64,000 nucleotides of DNA from Ruminococcus sp. (GCF_016287535.1 NZ_JAEFAJ010000009.1:18409-82408), one strand, 5' to 3'. Shown: positions 24,589-34,781, counted from the first letter of the stretch. Numbers and translations are program-made. Notes: generated by a model not told the origin, from the letters alone.

Positions 24589-25854
24589 TTAGATAGCTGC
24601 GAATGCCTGTTTGAGATCGTCGATTATGTCGTCAACATTTTCAAGACCTACTGAGAAACGGATAAGTCCTCCGTTTATTCCGCAGGCAACGAGCTGTTCG
24701 TCTGTGAGCTGACGGTGGGTCGCGCTTGCGGGGTGGAGTACACAGGTACGGATATCCGCAACGTGAACTTCGTTTGAAGCAAGCTTGAGAGAATCCATGA
24801 ATTTAATGGCTGTATTTCTGCCGCCTTTGATAATGAAGGATATAACTCCGCTTGTACCGTCGGGGAGATACTTCTTTGCGAGCTCGTGATACTTATTGCT
24901 TGCGAGTCCGGGGTAGTTTACGGATTCAACCTTTTCGCTGGATTCGAGATACTCGGCTACCTTCATTGCGTTCTCGCAGTACTGCTTCATACGGATATGG
25001 AGCGTTTCAAGACCGAGATTAAGGTAGAATGCGGACTGTGCTGAAGGATAGCAGCCGAAGTCTCTCATGAGCTGCATCCTTGCCTTTATGATATAGGCTG
25101 CCTTGCCGTATGTCTTTGTATATACCGTTCCGTGATAGCTCTCGTCGGGCTCTGTGAATTCCGGGAACTTGCCGTTTGTCCAGTCGAAATTGCCTGAGTC
25201 AACGATAACTCCGCCGCCCTGTACGGCATGGCCGTCCATATACTTTGTTGTGGAGTGAACGATTATATCAGCTCCGTGCTCGAAGGGTCTGCAGAGTATA
25301 GGGGTGGGGAAGGTGTTGTCGATGATGAGCGGAACACCGTTCTTGTGAGCGATATTTGCGAACTTCTCGATATCGAATACAGCCAGTGCGGGATTGGCGA
25401 GGGTCTCGCCGAAAACAGCCTTTGTATTGGGCTTGAAAGCTGCCTGTATCTCCTCTTCGGGAGCGTCTGCGTCAACGAATATGCACTCGATACCCAGCTT
25501 TTTGAGGGTATACGCAAAGAGGTTGACAGTGCCTCCGTAGATAGTAGCTGCGGAAATGAAGCTGTCTCCTGCCTTCAGGATATTCAGGAGAGAGAGAAGA
25601 GAAGCTGCCTGGCCGCTGGAAGTACACATGGCTCCGATACCGCCTTCGAGGGCGTTGATCTTTTCCTCAACCGCCATAACTGTGGGGTTCTCAAAGCGTG
25701 AATAGATAAGGCTCTTGGTAGGATCATCGAATACAGCCGCAACATCGTCTGTTGAATCATAGACGTAAGTAGTGCTCTGTACGATAGGGACTACTCTCGG
25801 CTCGGTATTCTTTGGGGTGTAGCCTGCGTGCAGGCATTTGGTTTCAATCTTCAT
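24589..25854 (-). CDS. metY: O-acetylhomoserine sulfhydrylase (homocysteine synthase)
   Basis: This 421-residue PLP enzyme of the Cys/Met metabolism family most likely makes homocysteine from O-acetylhomoserine and sulfide. Motifs: YSRFENPTVMAVEEKINALEG near 50, SSGQAASLLSLL near 80, the DNTFPTPILCRPFEHGAD segment near 178 and the PLP lysine in VHSTTKYMDGH near 207. Length (about 425) favours MetY over the shorter MetB/MetC. It is preceded at 27 nt by an HD-domain gene and followed by a flavodoxin gene. No SAM riboswitch is visible. GGAGG ribosome site. Confidence 0.92.
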   Translation of the reverse strand: MKIETKCLHAGYTPKNTEPRVVPIVQSTTYVYDSTDDVAAVFDDPTKSLIYSRFENPTVMAVEEKINALEGGIGAMCTSSGQAASLLSLLNILKAGDSFISAATIYGGTVNLFAYTLKKLGIECIFVDADAPEEEIQAAFKPNTKAVFGETLANPALAVFDIEKFANIAHKNGVPLIIDNTFPTPILCRPFEHGADIIVHSTTKYMDGHAVQGGGVIVDSGNFDWTNGKFPEFTEPDESYHGTVYTKTYGKAAYIIKARMQLMRDFGCYPSAQSAFYLNLGLETLHIRMKQYCENAMKVAEYLESSEKVESVNYPGLASNKYHELAKKYLPDGTSGVISFIIKGGRNTAIKFMDSLKLASNEVHVADIRTCVLHPASATHRQLTDEQLVACGINGGLIRFSVGLENVDDIIDDLKQAFAAI

Positions 25855-25881
25855 TGTTGGGGTACCTCCGTTAAATATATG

Positions 25882-26391
25882 TTACTGTGCTTTCCCTCGT
25901 ACTATCCTTTGTACCTTTGGCACGCAGAACTCAAGGACAGCGCAGTATTTGTCTATAATAGTGATTATGTATGTCTCCTTGTATTTCGGCATCGGTCTTG
26001 TGGCGGGCCACATATGCTTTTCTATCATGTCCCGTTCGAGCATTGTGATATCGGTCACCTCCGCAGCGTTCGCGCAGGCCTCCATTGAATGCTTCCTGCT
26101 GTGGGAAGCCTGCCCCCTGGACTTTGTGGAGTTGTACTCTCTGCGGTCATAGTAGAAAAGGTCGTGGAGAAGTCCGGCCCTTGCGGCTGAACGGGCGTTA
26201 AGGCTGAATCTTCTGCAGACTATGTAGCTGTAGTATGAAACATTGAGACAATGCTGAAAACGAGTGGTAGAGACATGGTGTGTGATGGCTTTGAGCTCCT
26301 GCAGCTGCTGACAGTCTATTATATCTTTTACGCAGTCATAGTAGCTGTTTCCTGTGAGCTCCTTTGATGAGCATATCGCTTTTAACATCAT
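25882..26391 (-). CDS. HD-domain phosphohydrolase-like protein
   Basis: This 169-residue protein has the HD superfamily order of metal ligands: FQHCLNVSYYSY (His near 47), the LLHDLFYYD pair near 73, HSRKHSMEAC near 97 and MIEKHMWP near 125. Such proteins hydrolyse phosphate esters, often of nucleotides. It leads the metY transcription unit, with an AAGGAG ribosome site. Substrate is unknown and no link to methionine synthesis is established. Confidence 0.85.
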   Translation of the reverse strand: MMLKAICSSKELTGNSYYDCVKDIIDCQQLQELKAITHHVSTTRFQHCLNVSYYSYIVCRRFSLNARSAARAGLLHDLFYYDRREYNSTKSRGQASHSRKHSMEACANAAEVTDITMLERDMIEKHMWPATRPMPKYKETYIITIIDKYCAVLEFCVPKVQRIVRGKAQ

Positions 26392-26642
26392 ACTGGTCTC
26401 CTTATATAATGATTCCCTCTCATTATACGGTTATGCCGTTATGAATATTATACAATACAATCAATAAAAAATCAATATAAATTCCAAAAAAACTGCTTGC
26501 ATTACCAAAAACAGTGTGGAACAGCCGGGACATGGAGGGGAGATTGTTGAAAAAAATATAGACAGTATGCACAAACTTATGCTTTAAATTTGTGCGTTGG
26601 GGATTAAAACGAAGAAATTTGCAAATTCACAGCAATAAAGTA
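26392..26642. other. Intergenic region between divergent HD and gdhA genes
   Basis: AT-rich sequence with minus-strand TATAAT-like boxes near 26434-26440 and 26451-26456 that may serve the HD-metY unit. No gene or known riboswitch seen. Confidence 0.5.
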
Positions 26643-28090
<1,448 letters not shown>

Positions 28091-28135
28091 TTGATACTGA
28101 TACGATCTGTCAGTAACAGCAGTAAAGTAAAGAAT

Positions 28136-28169
28136 GTCTCCCGTTGTAATATCCGACGGGAGACTTTTT
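28136..28169 (+). terminator. Terminator of gdhA
   Basis: GTCTCCCGT and ACGGGAGAC form a 9-bp stem with an 11-nt loop, followed by TTTTT. Confidence 0.9.
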
Positions 28170-28251
28170 ATATAATGCACAATTAATAATACTTTGAATT
28201 GGTGAAAACATAGAATTTTAACTATTTAAACAATTATTATCGTTGACGAGG

Positions 28252-28279
28252 TTGAAATATGTGCAAAATGTGATATAAT
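28252..28279 (+). promoter_or_regulatory. Promoter of the cytidylate kinase-like gene
   Basis: TTGAAA (28252-28257), 16-nt spacer, TATAAT (28274-28279). Confidence 0.6.
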
Positions 28280-28341
28280 GTAAAATATAGTTATTATATC
28301 AATATTTGTAATAAGAATTTTGCCATGGGGGTAATCAACTA

Positions 28342-28965
28342 ATGAAAAAAAACATAATTACTATCGAAAGACAATACGGAAGCGGCGGCAGTATAATCGG
28401 CAAGCTCGCTGCGGATAAACTCGGAATCAATTGCTATAACAGGCAGATACTTGAAATGACAGCCGAAAGATGCGGTATTGCTCCCGAATATCTTGAAAAC
28501 GCAGAGGAGAATGTCCCTACAAGCTTTCTCTATTCGCTGCTCCTGTCAGCAAACCCTGCAAGAACTATGGAGGAGAATCTTCCTCTTTCAGATAAGGTGT
28601 TCCTTATGGAAAGCCGTATCATCAATGAGATCGCCGAAAAAGAAAACAGCTTCGTTATCGTTGGAAGATGCGGCAGCTATATCCTTGAGGAAAAGGGCTG
28701 CTTCAATGTATATATCTATGCTGACCCTGCGTACCGTGTCAAGCGTGCGGTATCAGAATACGGTGTCGGTGAGAACAAGGCTGAGTCTATAATGAAGAAG
28801 GCTGACAAGCGGCGTGAGACATTCTATAATGTCAATACCGGCAGAGTCTGGCAGGACAAGGATCAGTATTCCCTCTGTCTTAACAGCGGAGTGCTCGGAG
28901 ACGAGCTCTGCGCCGAGATCATAGTAAAGGCTTATCGGGAGTACAATGAACGATTTAAGGACTGA
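28342..28965 (+). CDS. Cytidylate kinase-like family protein
   Basis: This 207-residue protein starts with a variant P-loop, TIERQYGSGGSIIGKLAA (residues ~6-23), in place of the classic GxxGxGKS, and continues with NRQILEMTAERCGI and SFVIVGRCGSYIL (about 110). These are marks of the cytidylate-kinase-like family, often found as an additional copy beside true Cmk. Residues KKADKRRETFYN near 152 resemble the lid. The natural substrate is not known. It starts a cluster with DUF421 and DUF4363 genes, joined by a hairpin that covers the next ribosome site. Confidence 0.85.
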   Translation: MKKNIITIERQYGSGGSIIGKLAADKLGINCYNRQILEMTAERCGIAPEYLENAEENVPTSFLYSLLLSANPARTMEENLPLSDKVFLMESRIINEIAEKENSFVIVGRCGSYILEEKGCFNVYIYADPAYRVKRAVSEYGVGENKAESIMKKADKRRETFYNVNTGRVWQDKDQYSLCLNSGVLGDELCAEIIVKAYREYNERFKD

Positions 28966-28978
28966 TAAAGTATAATAA

Positions 28979-29012
28979 AGCTCCTTTGCGGAAGAATAAC
29001 CGTAAAGGAGCT
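28979..29012 (+). promoter_or_regulatory. Hairpin that buries the ribosome site of the DUF421 gene
   Basis: AGCTCCTTTGCGG (28979-28991) pairs with CCGTAAAGGAGCT (29000-29012) over 13 bp with one G-U pair and an 8-nt loop. The 3' arm contains AAAGGAG, the only ribosome site for ATG 29019. Fold and location suggest translational control; it could also act as a leaky terminator because GTTTTC follows. Confidence 0.65.
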
Positions 29013-29018
29013 GTTTTC

Positions 29019-29726
29019 ATGTGCGTTGTTCTTATTCGTTCTTTAATGCTTTATTTACTGGTAATATTCGCTGTGAGACTAATGGGAAAGCGTCAGCTCG
29101 GAGAGCTTCAGCCCTCGGAACTGGTGATAACCATACTTGTATCAAATATAGCCACTCTTCCCATAGAAGATGTCAATATCCCCGTTATAGTCGGTGTTAC
29201 GCCGATACTGTCCCTTGTGTGCTTTGAGGTCATAGTTTCATGGGCTGACCTTCGCTTTCCCAGGCTCAGGCGACTTATTTCCGGAAGTCCGAAAATAATT
29301 ATCAGGGACGGCTGTATTGAACGTGATGTCATGCGGGAACTGCGCTTCTCTGTGGACGACCTGCTCATGGCTCTGAGAAGCAAGGATATATTTGACCTTG
29401 ATGAAGTGCAGTTCGCTATCGTCGAAACAACAGGCAGCGTTTCCGTAATGAAAAAGCAGACCGAGGATACCCCGACACGGAGCGATACCGGCATAGCTGC
29501 GGATATTGCCGATCCGCCGGTGCTTATAATCTCGGACGGGATTTTCGTGGGAAAGGCTATGCAGTCCTTGAAATTGAGCAGAAGTACCATTGAGATGCTT
29601 CTTGGAGCATACAATATAAAATTGAGGGACGTTTTTATAATGACCGTTGACAGCTCAGGAAAATGCTTTGTGGCGGACAAGCAGGGAAGTACGCCGCAAA
29701 TATTGTTTCTCGGAGGTAAAAAATGA
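29019..29726 (+). CDS. DUF421 family membrane protein (YetF-like)
   Basis: This 235-residue protein has two or three N-terminal membrane segments and the DUF421 signature: RLMGKRQLGELQPSELVITILVSN (in outline, residues ~20-44), then a soluble domain with PKIIIRDGCIERDVMRELRFSVDDL. ATG 29019 is chosen because AAAGGAG lies 8 nt before it; an upstream in-frame TTG would start inside the hairpin. In spore formers YetF-like proteins are membrane proteins of poorly known role, several linked to spores. The next gene (DUF4363) overlaps by 4 nt, a pairing often seen. Confidence 0.88.
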   Translation: MCVVLIRSLMLYLLVIFAVRLMGKRQLGELQPSELVITILVSNIATLPIEDVNIPVIVGVTPILSLVCFEVIVSWADLRFPRLRRLISGSPKIIIRDGCIERDVMRELRFSVDDLLMALRSKDIFDLDEVQFAIVETTGSVSVMKKQTEDTPTRSDTGIAADIADPPVLIISDGIFVGKAMQSLKLSRSTIEMLLGAYNIKLRDVFIMTVDSSGKCFVADKQGSTPQILFLGGKK

Positions 29727-30100
29727 CAAGGGTAAGGATCAGTGCAGGCGTGCTTTTACTTCTTGTGCTCGCAAGCGCTTTTATGAGTTCATGGGTGAAC
29801 CGCCGCTGTGATGAAATGCTTTTCGATATCAACAGACTGAGCATTGCTGCGGAAAATGGTGAGTGTGAGATACTTGCAGACGGAACAGATGAGCTTAACA
29901 GAAAGTGGGAGAGATTCCGTGACAAGGCTTCTGTGCTGCTGAAATACGACAAGCTGGTGGAAGCGGACAGGATAAGCGCAAGGATAGTCAGGCTTGCGGA
30001 TAATGACAGCGAAGAGCTGAAAGCCGGTCTCGCAGAGCTCAGGGAACTGCTTGAAATGCTGAAAAGCGGCGAAACGCCGAGCCTTACCAGTATCTTTTAG
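29723..30100 (+). CDS. DUF4363 family protein
   Basis: This 125-residue protein has an N-terminal membrane segment (about residues 5-23, VRISAGVLLLLVLASAFMSSW) and an extracytoplasmic helical domain rich in Glu, Arg and Leu (DELNRKWERFRDKASVLLKY...). It matches DUF4363, usually encoded right after DUF421 as here, with the start overlapping the DUF421 stop by 4 nt (ATGA). The two probably form a membrane complex. Function is unknown. Confidence 0.82.
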   Translation: MTRVRISAGVLLLLVLASAFMSSWVNRRCDEMLFDINRLSIAAENGECEILADGTDELNRKWERFRDKASVLLKYDKLVEADRISARIVRLADNDSEELKAGLAELRELLEMLKSGETPSLTSIF

Positions 30101-30142
30101 CTGAAAGCGCAGAGAGCCGAGTTGCCATTTACGGCAAGATAT

Positions 30143-30166
30143 AAAAAAGGGCGGAGTGTTCCGCCC
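30143..30166 (-). terminator. Terminator of prfB
   Basis: GGGCGGA/TCCGCCC stem with a 4-nt loop, followed by TTTTTT on the minus strand. It may also serve the plus-strand DUF421-DUF4363 unit weakly. Confidence 0.8.
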
Positions 30167-30229
30167 TGTAGTTTACTATGCATATTTAGTTTATGACTGT
30201 ACAGTCGAAAGTTCCCTTTGTTTTTAGGA

Positions 30230-30262
30230 AAAAACTCTCAACTCTCCACTCTTGACTCTCAG
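30230..30262. repeat. Short dispersed repeat, CTCTCAACTCTC family
   Basis: AACTCTCAACTCTCCACTCTTGACTCTCAGC-type sequence (shown in part) right after the prfB stop. It matches the arms of the inverted-repeat element at 31995-32115. Confidence 0.6.
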
Positions 30263-30263
30263 C

Positions 30264-31382
30264 TTACTTTTCAAGTGTTCCGTGTGAAAGAGACTTCAGG
30301 TAAGCATTTATAAAGCCGTCAAGGTCGCCGTCCATAACAGCCTGTATATTACCGTTTTCAAAGCCTGTACGGTGATCCTTTACAAGTGTGTACGGCATGA
30401 ATACATATGAGCGTATCTGCGAGCCCCATGCTATCTGGTTCTGAACGCCCTTGATATCCTCGATCTTTTCGAGGTGTTCACGCTCCTTGATCTCAATGAG
30501 CTTTGAACGGAGCATCTTCATTGCGTAGTCCTTGTTCTGGTACTGGCTTCGCTGTGTCTGACAGGAAACTACGATACCGGTGGGCTTATGGATAAGACGT
30601 ACGGCAGAGCTGGTCTTGTTTACCTTCTGACCGCCTGCGCCGCTTGAACGGTATACTTCCATTTCAATGTCCTCTGGACGGATATCCACCTCGATGGAGT
30701 CATCTATTTCGGGCATAACTTCAAGAGCGGCAAAAGAGGTGTGTCTTCTTCCGGAAGCGTCAAATGGAGAGATACGCACAAGTCTGTGAACTCCCGATTC
30801 AGACTTCATATAGCCGTAGGCGTTGTCACCCTCGATAAGTATGGAAGCTGACTTCATACCTGCGTCGTCGCCGTCGAGGTAGTCAAGGAGTTCCACCTTG
30901 AAGTCGTGGCGTTCAGCCCAGTGGTTGTACATACGGTAGAGCATTTCCGCCCAGTCCTGAGCCTCGGTGCCGCCTGCGCCTGCGTGGAAGGTGAGGATAG
31001 CGTTTGCGTTGTCATACTCGCCTGTGAGCAGGGTAGAGAGCTTTTCGTCCTCCAGCTTTGTCTTGAAGGACTCAGACTCGTTCTTTATCTCTTCGATATC
31101 GCTTTCGTCCTCGGCTTCTATGGAAAGCTCGATAAGAGTTATGATATCCTCAAGATTGTCGTTGAGCTTGTTGAACTTCTCGATCTTTCTTTCAAGGGAT
31201 TTCTGCTCTTTCAGAACCTTCTGGGAGTTTTCAAGGTCGTCCCAGAAGCCTTCCTTTGCGGTCTCGTCACCAAGCTCCGCAACTCTTTTCTTTGCGGCTT
31301 CTATATTCAGGACGTCTGCAAGCTCCGCCATTTCTTTGCGGTAGCCGGTCATTTCGACTCTGAGTTCGTCAAGTATTATCAT
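30264..31382 (-). CDS. prfB: Peptide chain release factor 2
   Basis: This 372-residue protein ends translation at UGA and UAA. Motifs: the tripeptide anticodon SPF in RISPFDASGRRHTSFA (about residue 195) and the catalytic GGQ in YRSSGAGGQKVNKTSSA (about 238). ATG 31382 is chosen because AAAGGA lies 9-10 nt before it; an upstream in-frame ATG (31412) has no ribosome site. In most bacteria prfB needs a programmed +1 frameshift (CUU UGA C) near codon 25. Here the region (ELADVLNIEAAKKR) is in one continuous frame, so that autoregulation is absent. Confidence 0.96.
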   Translation of the reverse strand: MIILDELRVEMTGYRKEMAELADVLNIEAAKKRVAELGDETAKEGFWDDLENSQKVLKEQKSLERKIEKFNKLNDNLEDIITLIELSIEAEDESDIEEIKNESESFKTKLEDEKLSTLLTGEYDNANAILTFHAGAGGTEAQDWAEMLYRMYNHWAERHDFKVELLDYLDGDDAGMKSASILIEGDNAYGYMKSESGVHRLVRISPFDASGRRHTSFAALEVMPEIDDSIEVDIRPEDIEMEVYRSSGAGGQKVNKTSSAVRLIHKPTGIVVSCQTQRSQYQNKDYAMKMLRSKLIEIKEREHLEKIEDIKGVQNQIAWGSQIRSYVFMPYTLVKDHRTGFENGNIQAVMDGDLDGFINAYLKSLSHGTLEK

Positions 31383-31414
31383 GGTTTCAAATCCTTTCAA
31401 ACATAGATACATAC

Positions 31415-31443
31415 ATTATATCATAGTTTTGGACTGAACGCAA
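31415..31443 (-). promoter_or_regulatory. Promoter of prfB
   Basis: TTGCGT (31438-31443), 17-nt spacer, TATAAT (31415-31420) on the minus strand, with ATGA before the -10. Confidence 0.7.
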
Positions 31444-31484
31444 GTGGAAATTCGATTTTTTTACGGGCATTTTTTAGCCTTTAG

Positions 31485-31540
31485 CTGTTAAGACTAAGAG
31501 CTAAGAACTAAGTAGGGAACGCCGCCCTCGGCGTTCCATT
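31485..31540. repeat. Dispersed repeat, TAAGAACTAAG ... GGGAACGCCGCC family
   Basis: GACTAAGAGCTAAGAACTAAG followed by TAGGGAACGCCGCCC and an inverted CGGCGTTCC. An inverted-orientation relative lies at 42265-42318. The rest of 31541-31682 carries GC-rich inverted segments such as GGCGGATAATATCCGCC and no gene. Confidence 0.65.
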
Positions 31541-31682
31541 TGTTACGTAATATGTTTCGCGGAACTGCGGGGGCGCCGTTCCCTACACATGGTTTCGGCA
31601 TACATAACGGTTACGGGACACGGGCGGATAATATCCGCCTCTACTACTCTCTACTTTCTGTTCACTACTAATTTTTTTGGTC

Positions 31683-31711
31683 TTGACAAACAGGATTTTA
31701 TCGTGTATAAT
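31683..31711 (+). promoter_or_regulatory. Promoter of the valS T-box transcript
   Basis: TTGACA (31683-31688), 17-nt spacer, TATAAT (31706-31711). Confidence 0.88.
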
Positions 31712-31990
31712 AGTAAAGTATTCAAAGGCGATGATGAAGAGGAGTACGCAGGACCCCCGATTTTCAGAGAGCTGCCGGGCGGTGAAAGGCAGTATGACGA
31801 ACCTGCGGAAGTAGCTTCGGAGCTTCGCGTGCCAACGGCTCAGGCTCAGTAGTATGCGGCGTGTTCCTCACGTTACAGGGGAAGAGGTTTTGCGACCTCG
31901 CAGAGTGCGGGAGCATATTCCCGAATTCAGGTGGTAACACGGACAATCGTTCGCCCTGAGCCGACAATGCGGCTTTGGCGGACTTTTTTT
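31712..31990 (+). promoter_or_regulatory. T-box riboswitch, valine specific, upstream of valS
   Basis: The leader starts with GATGAAGAGGAGTACGCAGG, followed by the AGAGAGCTGCCGG and GGTGAAAGGCAG Stem I elements. The specifier region reads GAA-GTA-GCTTCGGAG, placing the GTA (Val) specifier codon at 31810-31812. The T-box proper, AGGTGGTAACACGG, is at 31929-31942, slightly off the usual GGTACCGCG. A GTTCGCC...GGCGGAC terminator with TTTTTTT ends the leader. Uncharged tRNA-Val should stabilise the antiterminator and allow valS transcription. Confidence 0.92.
31947..31990 (+). terminator. Regulated terminator of the valS T-box
   Basis: GTTCGCC with inner GAGCCG pairs with CGGCTTT-GGCGGAC, then TTTTTTT. 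Competes with the antiterminator that contains the T-box sequence. Confidence 0.85.
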
Positions 31991-31994
31991 ATTG

Positions 31995-32115
31995 TAAGTT
32001 GAGAGTTCAGAGTTGAGAATTGAGAGTTATGGTGCCGTCAAAGACGGAATATTTAAATAGATCTGCGGAAACAGATACAATAACTTTCAACTCTCCGCTT
32101 TCAACTCTCAACTCA
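31995..32115. repeat. MITE-like inverted-repeat element between T-box and valS
   Basis: The ends are inverted: GTTGAGAGTTCAGAGTTGAGA at the left and TTTCAACTCTCAAC at the right, about 120 nt overall. The centre has small hairpins (GCCGTCAAAGACGG; ATCTGCGGAAACAGAT) and a TTATGGTG...CCG...CGGA segment also found near 41990. It has no ORF. It would form a long hairpin in the valS 5' UTR. Confidence 0.7.
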
Positions 32116-32152
32116 TGACCGAAAAATGATTTCTAAAGGAGAATTGATCACG

Positions 32153-34774
32153 ATGGCAAAGGAACTTGCAAAGGCTTATAATCCCAAGGACTTTGAGGAT
32201 CGTATCTATGCGGCATGGAACGACAAGGGCTGCTTCCGTGCAGAGGCTGATCCCAAGAAAACGCCCTACACTATAGTTATACCCCCTCCGAACATAACAG
32301 GACAGCTCCACATGGGACACGCTCTCGACGAGACGCTGCAGGATATCCTTATCCGCTGGAAGAGAATGAGCGGCTACAGCGCACTTTGGCTTCCCGGCAC
32401 CGACCACGCCGCTATCGCTACAGAGGCAAAGATAGTTGAGGCTATGCGCAAGGAAGGCGTTACCAAGGAGGACCTGGGACGTGAGGGCTTCATGAAGCGT
32501 GCATGGGAGTGGAAGAAGCAGTACGGCGGACGTATCGTTGAACAGCTCAAGAAGCTGGGCTCTTCCTGCGACTGGTCACGTGAGCGCTTTACTATGGACG
32601 AGGGCTGCTCAAAGGCTGTAAAGGAAGTATTCATAAAGTACTACGAAAAAGGTCTCATCTACAGAGGCGAGCGTATAATCAACTGGTGCCCCAAGTGCCG
32701 CACATCGCTTTCCGACGCTGAGGTAACATATGAGGATCAGGCTGGTCATTTCTGGCACCTCCGCTACAAGATAAAGGACAGCGACGGTTACCTTGAACTG
32801 GCTACAACACGTCCGGAAACTCTCCTCGGCGATACAGCTGTTGCAGTAAATCCAAAGGACGAGCGCTATACAGCTCTTGTTGGCAAGACAGTGATACTTC
32901 CTATCGTACATCGTGAGATACCGATAGTTGCAGATGACTACGTTGAAATGGATTTCGGTACCGGCGTAGTTAAGATAACTCCTGCTCACGACCCCAACGA
33001 CTTTGAGGTAGGTCTCCGTCATAATCTGCCCGTTATAAACGTAATGAACGACGACGCCACTATCAACGACGATTATCCCGCATACGCAGGCATGGACCGC
33101 TATGAGGCAAGAAAGAAGATAGTTGAGGATCTCGAAAAGGAAGGCGCTCTCGTAAAGATAGAGGAGTACAGCCATAACGTAGGTACCTGCTACCGCTGCG
33201 GAACTACCGTAGAGCCTAAGGTATCAACTCAGTGGTTCGTTAAGATGCAGCCCCTTGCAGAGCCGGCTATAAAGGCTGTAAAGAACGGCGATACAAAGTT
33301 CGTTCCGGAGCGCTTCGACAAGATATACTTCCACTGGCTGGAAAATATCAAGGACTGGTGTATCTCCCGTCAGATCTGGTGGGGACATCAGATACCCGCG
33401 TTCTACTGCGACGAGTGCGGCGAAATGGTAGTTACAAAGGAGAACAGCGCGGTTTGTTCCAAGTGCGGAAAGCCCATGAGACAGGATCCAGATACTCTCG
33501 ATACATGGTTCAGCTCGGCGCTGTGGCCATTCTCAACTCTCGGCTGGCCTGAGAATACAGAGGACCTTAAATACTTCTACCCCACAAATACCCTTGTAAC
33601 AGGTTATGATATCATATTCTTCTGGGTAATAAGAATGATGTTCAGCGGTCTGGAGAACATGGGCAAGGTTCCTTTTGATACAGTTCTTATCCACGGTCTC
33701 GTTCGTGACGCGCAGGGACGCAAGATGTCCAAGTCTCTCGGAAACGGTATCGACCCTCTTGAAGTCATCAACGAGTACGGCGCTGACGCTCTCCGCTTCA
33801 TGCTGGCTACAGGCAACTCTCCCGGAAACGATATGCGCTATATCGACGACAAGGTAAAGGCTGCCCGTAACTTCGCAAACAAGCTCTGGAACGCTTCACG
33901 TTTCATTATGATGAATCTCCCGGAGGACTTTGAGTTCACTGGACTTCCCGCAGAGCTTGAATTAGAGGACAAGTGGCTGGTCAACAAGTTCAATCAGCTT
34001 GCAAAGGAGGTAGGCGAGAACCTTGAAAGATATGAGCTGGGCGTTGCTTCACAGAAGATATACGACTTTATCTGGGACGTATTCTGCGACTGGTATATCG
34101 AGCTCACAAAGCCACGTATACAGGCAGGCGGCGAGACAATGGCAAAGGCTCAGGCTGTTCTTGTATGGGCTATGCAGGGTATGCTGAAGCTTCTTCACCC
34201 ATTCATGCCGTTCATCACTGAGGAGATATGGCAGGTACTCACAAACGAGAAGTCCATGATAATCCTCGAAACATATCCGACCTATGACGCTTCCATCGAC
34301 TTCAATGCCGAGGAGAAGGCATTCGAGAAGATAATCTCGGCTATCAAGGCTGTAAGAAATACACGTACAGAAATGAACGTACCTCCGTCTGTAAAGGCTA
34401 AGCTCTTCATCGAGACCGCCGACAAGGAGCTCTTCAACTCCTGCGCGGTATTTTTCGAGAAGCTCGCTTCCGCTTCCGCAGTTGAGACAGGTGATAAGTT
34501 CGATATCCCCGATTCCGCAAACGCTGTTACAGACTCGGCTCGTATATTCATTCCTATGGACGAGCTTGTTGACAGTGAAAAGGAGATAGCACGTCTTGAA
34601 AAGGAAAAGGCAAAGGTCCAGAAGGATATCGACTTCCTCAGCGGAAAGCTGAATAATCAGGGATTTATCGCAAAGGCTCCGGCTCAGCTCATAGACGCTG
34701 AAAAGGCAAAGCTTGCAAAGGCTGAAGAAAAAATGGCCAAGATAGAGCAGTCTATCGCAGCATTCAGAAAGTGA
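32153..34774 (+). CDS. valS: Valyl-tRNA synthetase
   Basis: This 873-residue class I enzyme charges tRNA-Val. The HIGH motif is in PPPNITGQLHMGHAL (about residue 42) and KMSKS in GRKMSKSLGNGIDP (about 523). The editing domain lies between, and Cys pairs (CPKC, CYRCG, CDECG, CSKCG) suggest zinc sites. The C-terminal coiled-coil arm (about 808-873, EKEIARLEKEKAKVQKDI...) is typical of ValS. ATG 32153 is chosen over 32126 because AAAGGAG precedes it and family alignment starts at MAKELAKAYNPKDFE. Expression is controlled by the upstream valine T-box. Confidence 0.97.
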   Translation: MAKELAKAYNPKDFEDRIYAAWNDKGCFRAEADPKKTPYTIVIPPPNITGQLHMGHALDETLQDILIRWKRMSGYSALWLPGTDHAAIATEAKIVEAMRKEGVTKEDLGREGFMKRAWEWKKQYGGRIVEQLKKLGSSCDWSRERFTMDEGCSKAVKEVFIKYYEKGLIYRGERIINWCPKCRTSLSDAEVTYEDQAGHFWHLRYKIKDSDGYLELATTRPETLLGDTAVAVNPKDERYTALVGKTVILPIVHREIPIVADDYVEMDFGTGVVKITPAHDPNDFEVGLRHNLPVINVMNDDATINDDYPAYAGMDRYEARKKIVEDLEKEGALVKIEEYSHNVGTCYRCGTTVEPKVSTQWFVKMQPLAEPAIKAVKNGDTKFVPERFDKIYFHWLENIKDWCISRQIWWGHQIPAFYCDECGEMVVTKENSAVCSKCGKPMRQDPDTLDTWFSSALWPFSTLGWPENTEDLKYFYPTNTLVTGYDIIFFWVIRMMFSGLENMGKVPFDTVLIHGLVRDAQGRKMSKSLGNGIDPLEVINEYGADALRFMLATGNSPGNDMRYIDDKVKAARNFANKLWNASRFIMMNLPEDFEFTGLPAELELEDKWLVNKFNQLAKEVGENLERYELGVASQKIYDFIWDVFCDWYIELTKPRIQAGGETMAKAQAVLVWAMQGMLKLLHPFMPFITEEIWQVLTNEKSMIILETYPTYDASIDFNAEEKAFEKIISAIKAVRNTRTEMNVPPSVKAKLFIETADKELFNSCAVFFEKLASASAVETGDKFDIPDSANAVTDSARIFIPMDELVDSEKEIARLEKEKAKVQKDIDFLSGKLNNQGFIAKAPAQLIDAEKAKLAKAEEKMAKIEQSIAAFRK

Positions 34775-34781
34775 TACAAAG

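Noticed and set aside
24553..25881. SAM riboswitch controlling metY
   Set aside because: Only 27 nt separate metY from the HD gene, leaving no room; the HD leader shows no S-box elements.
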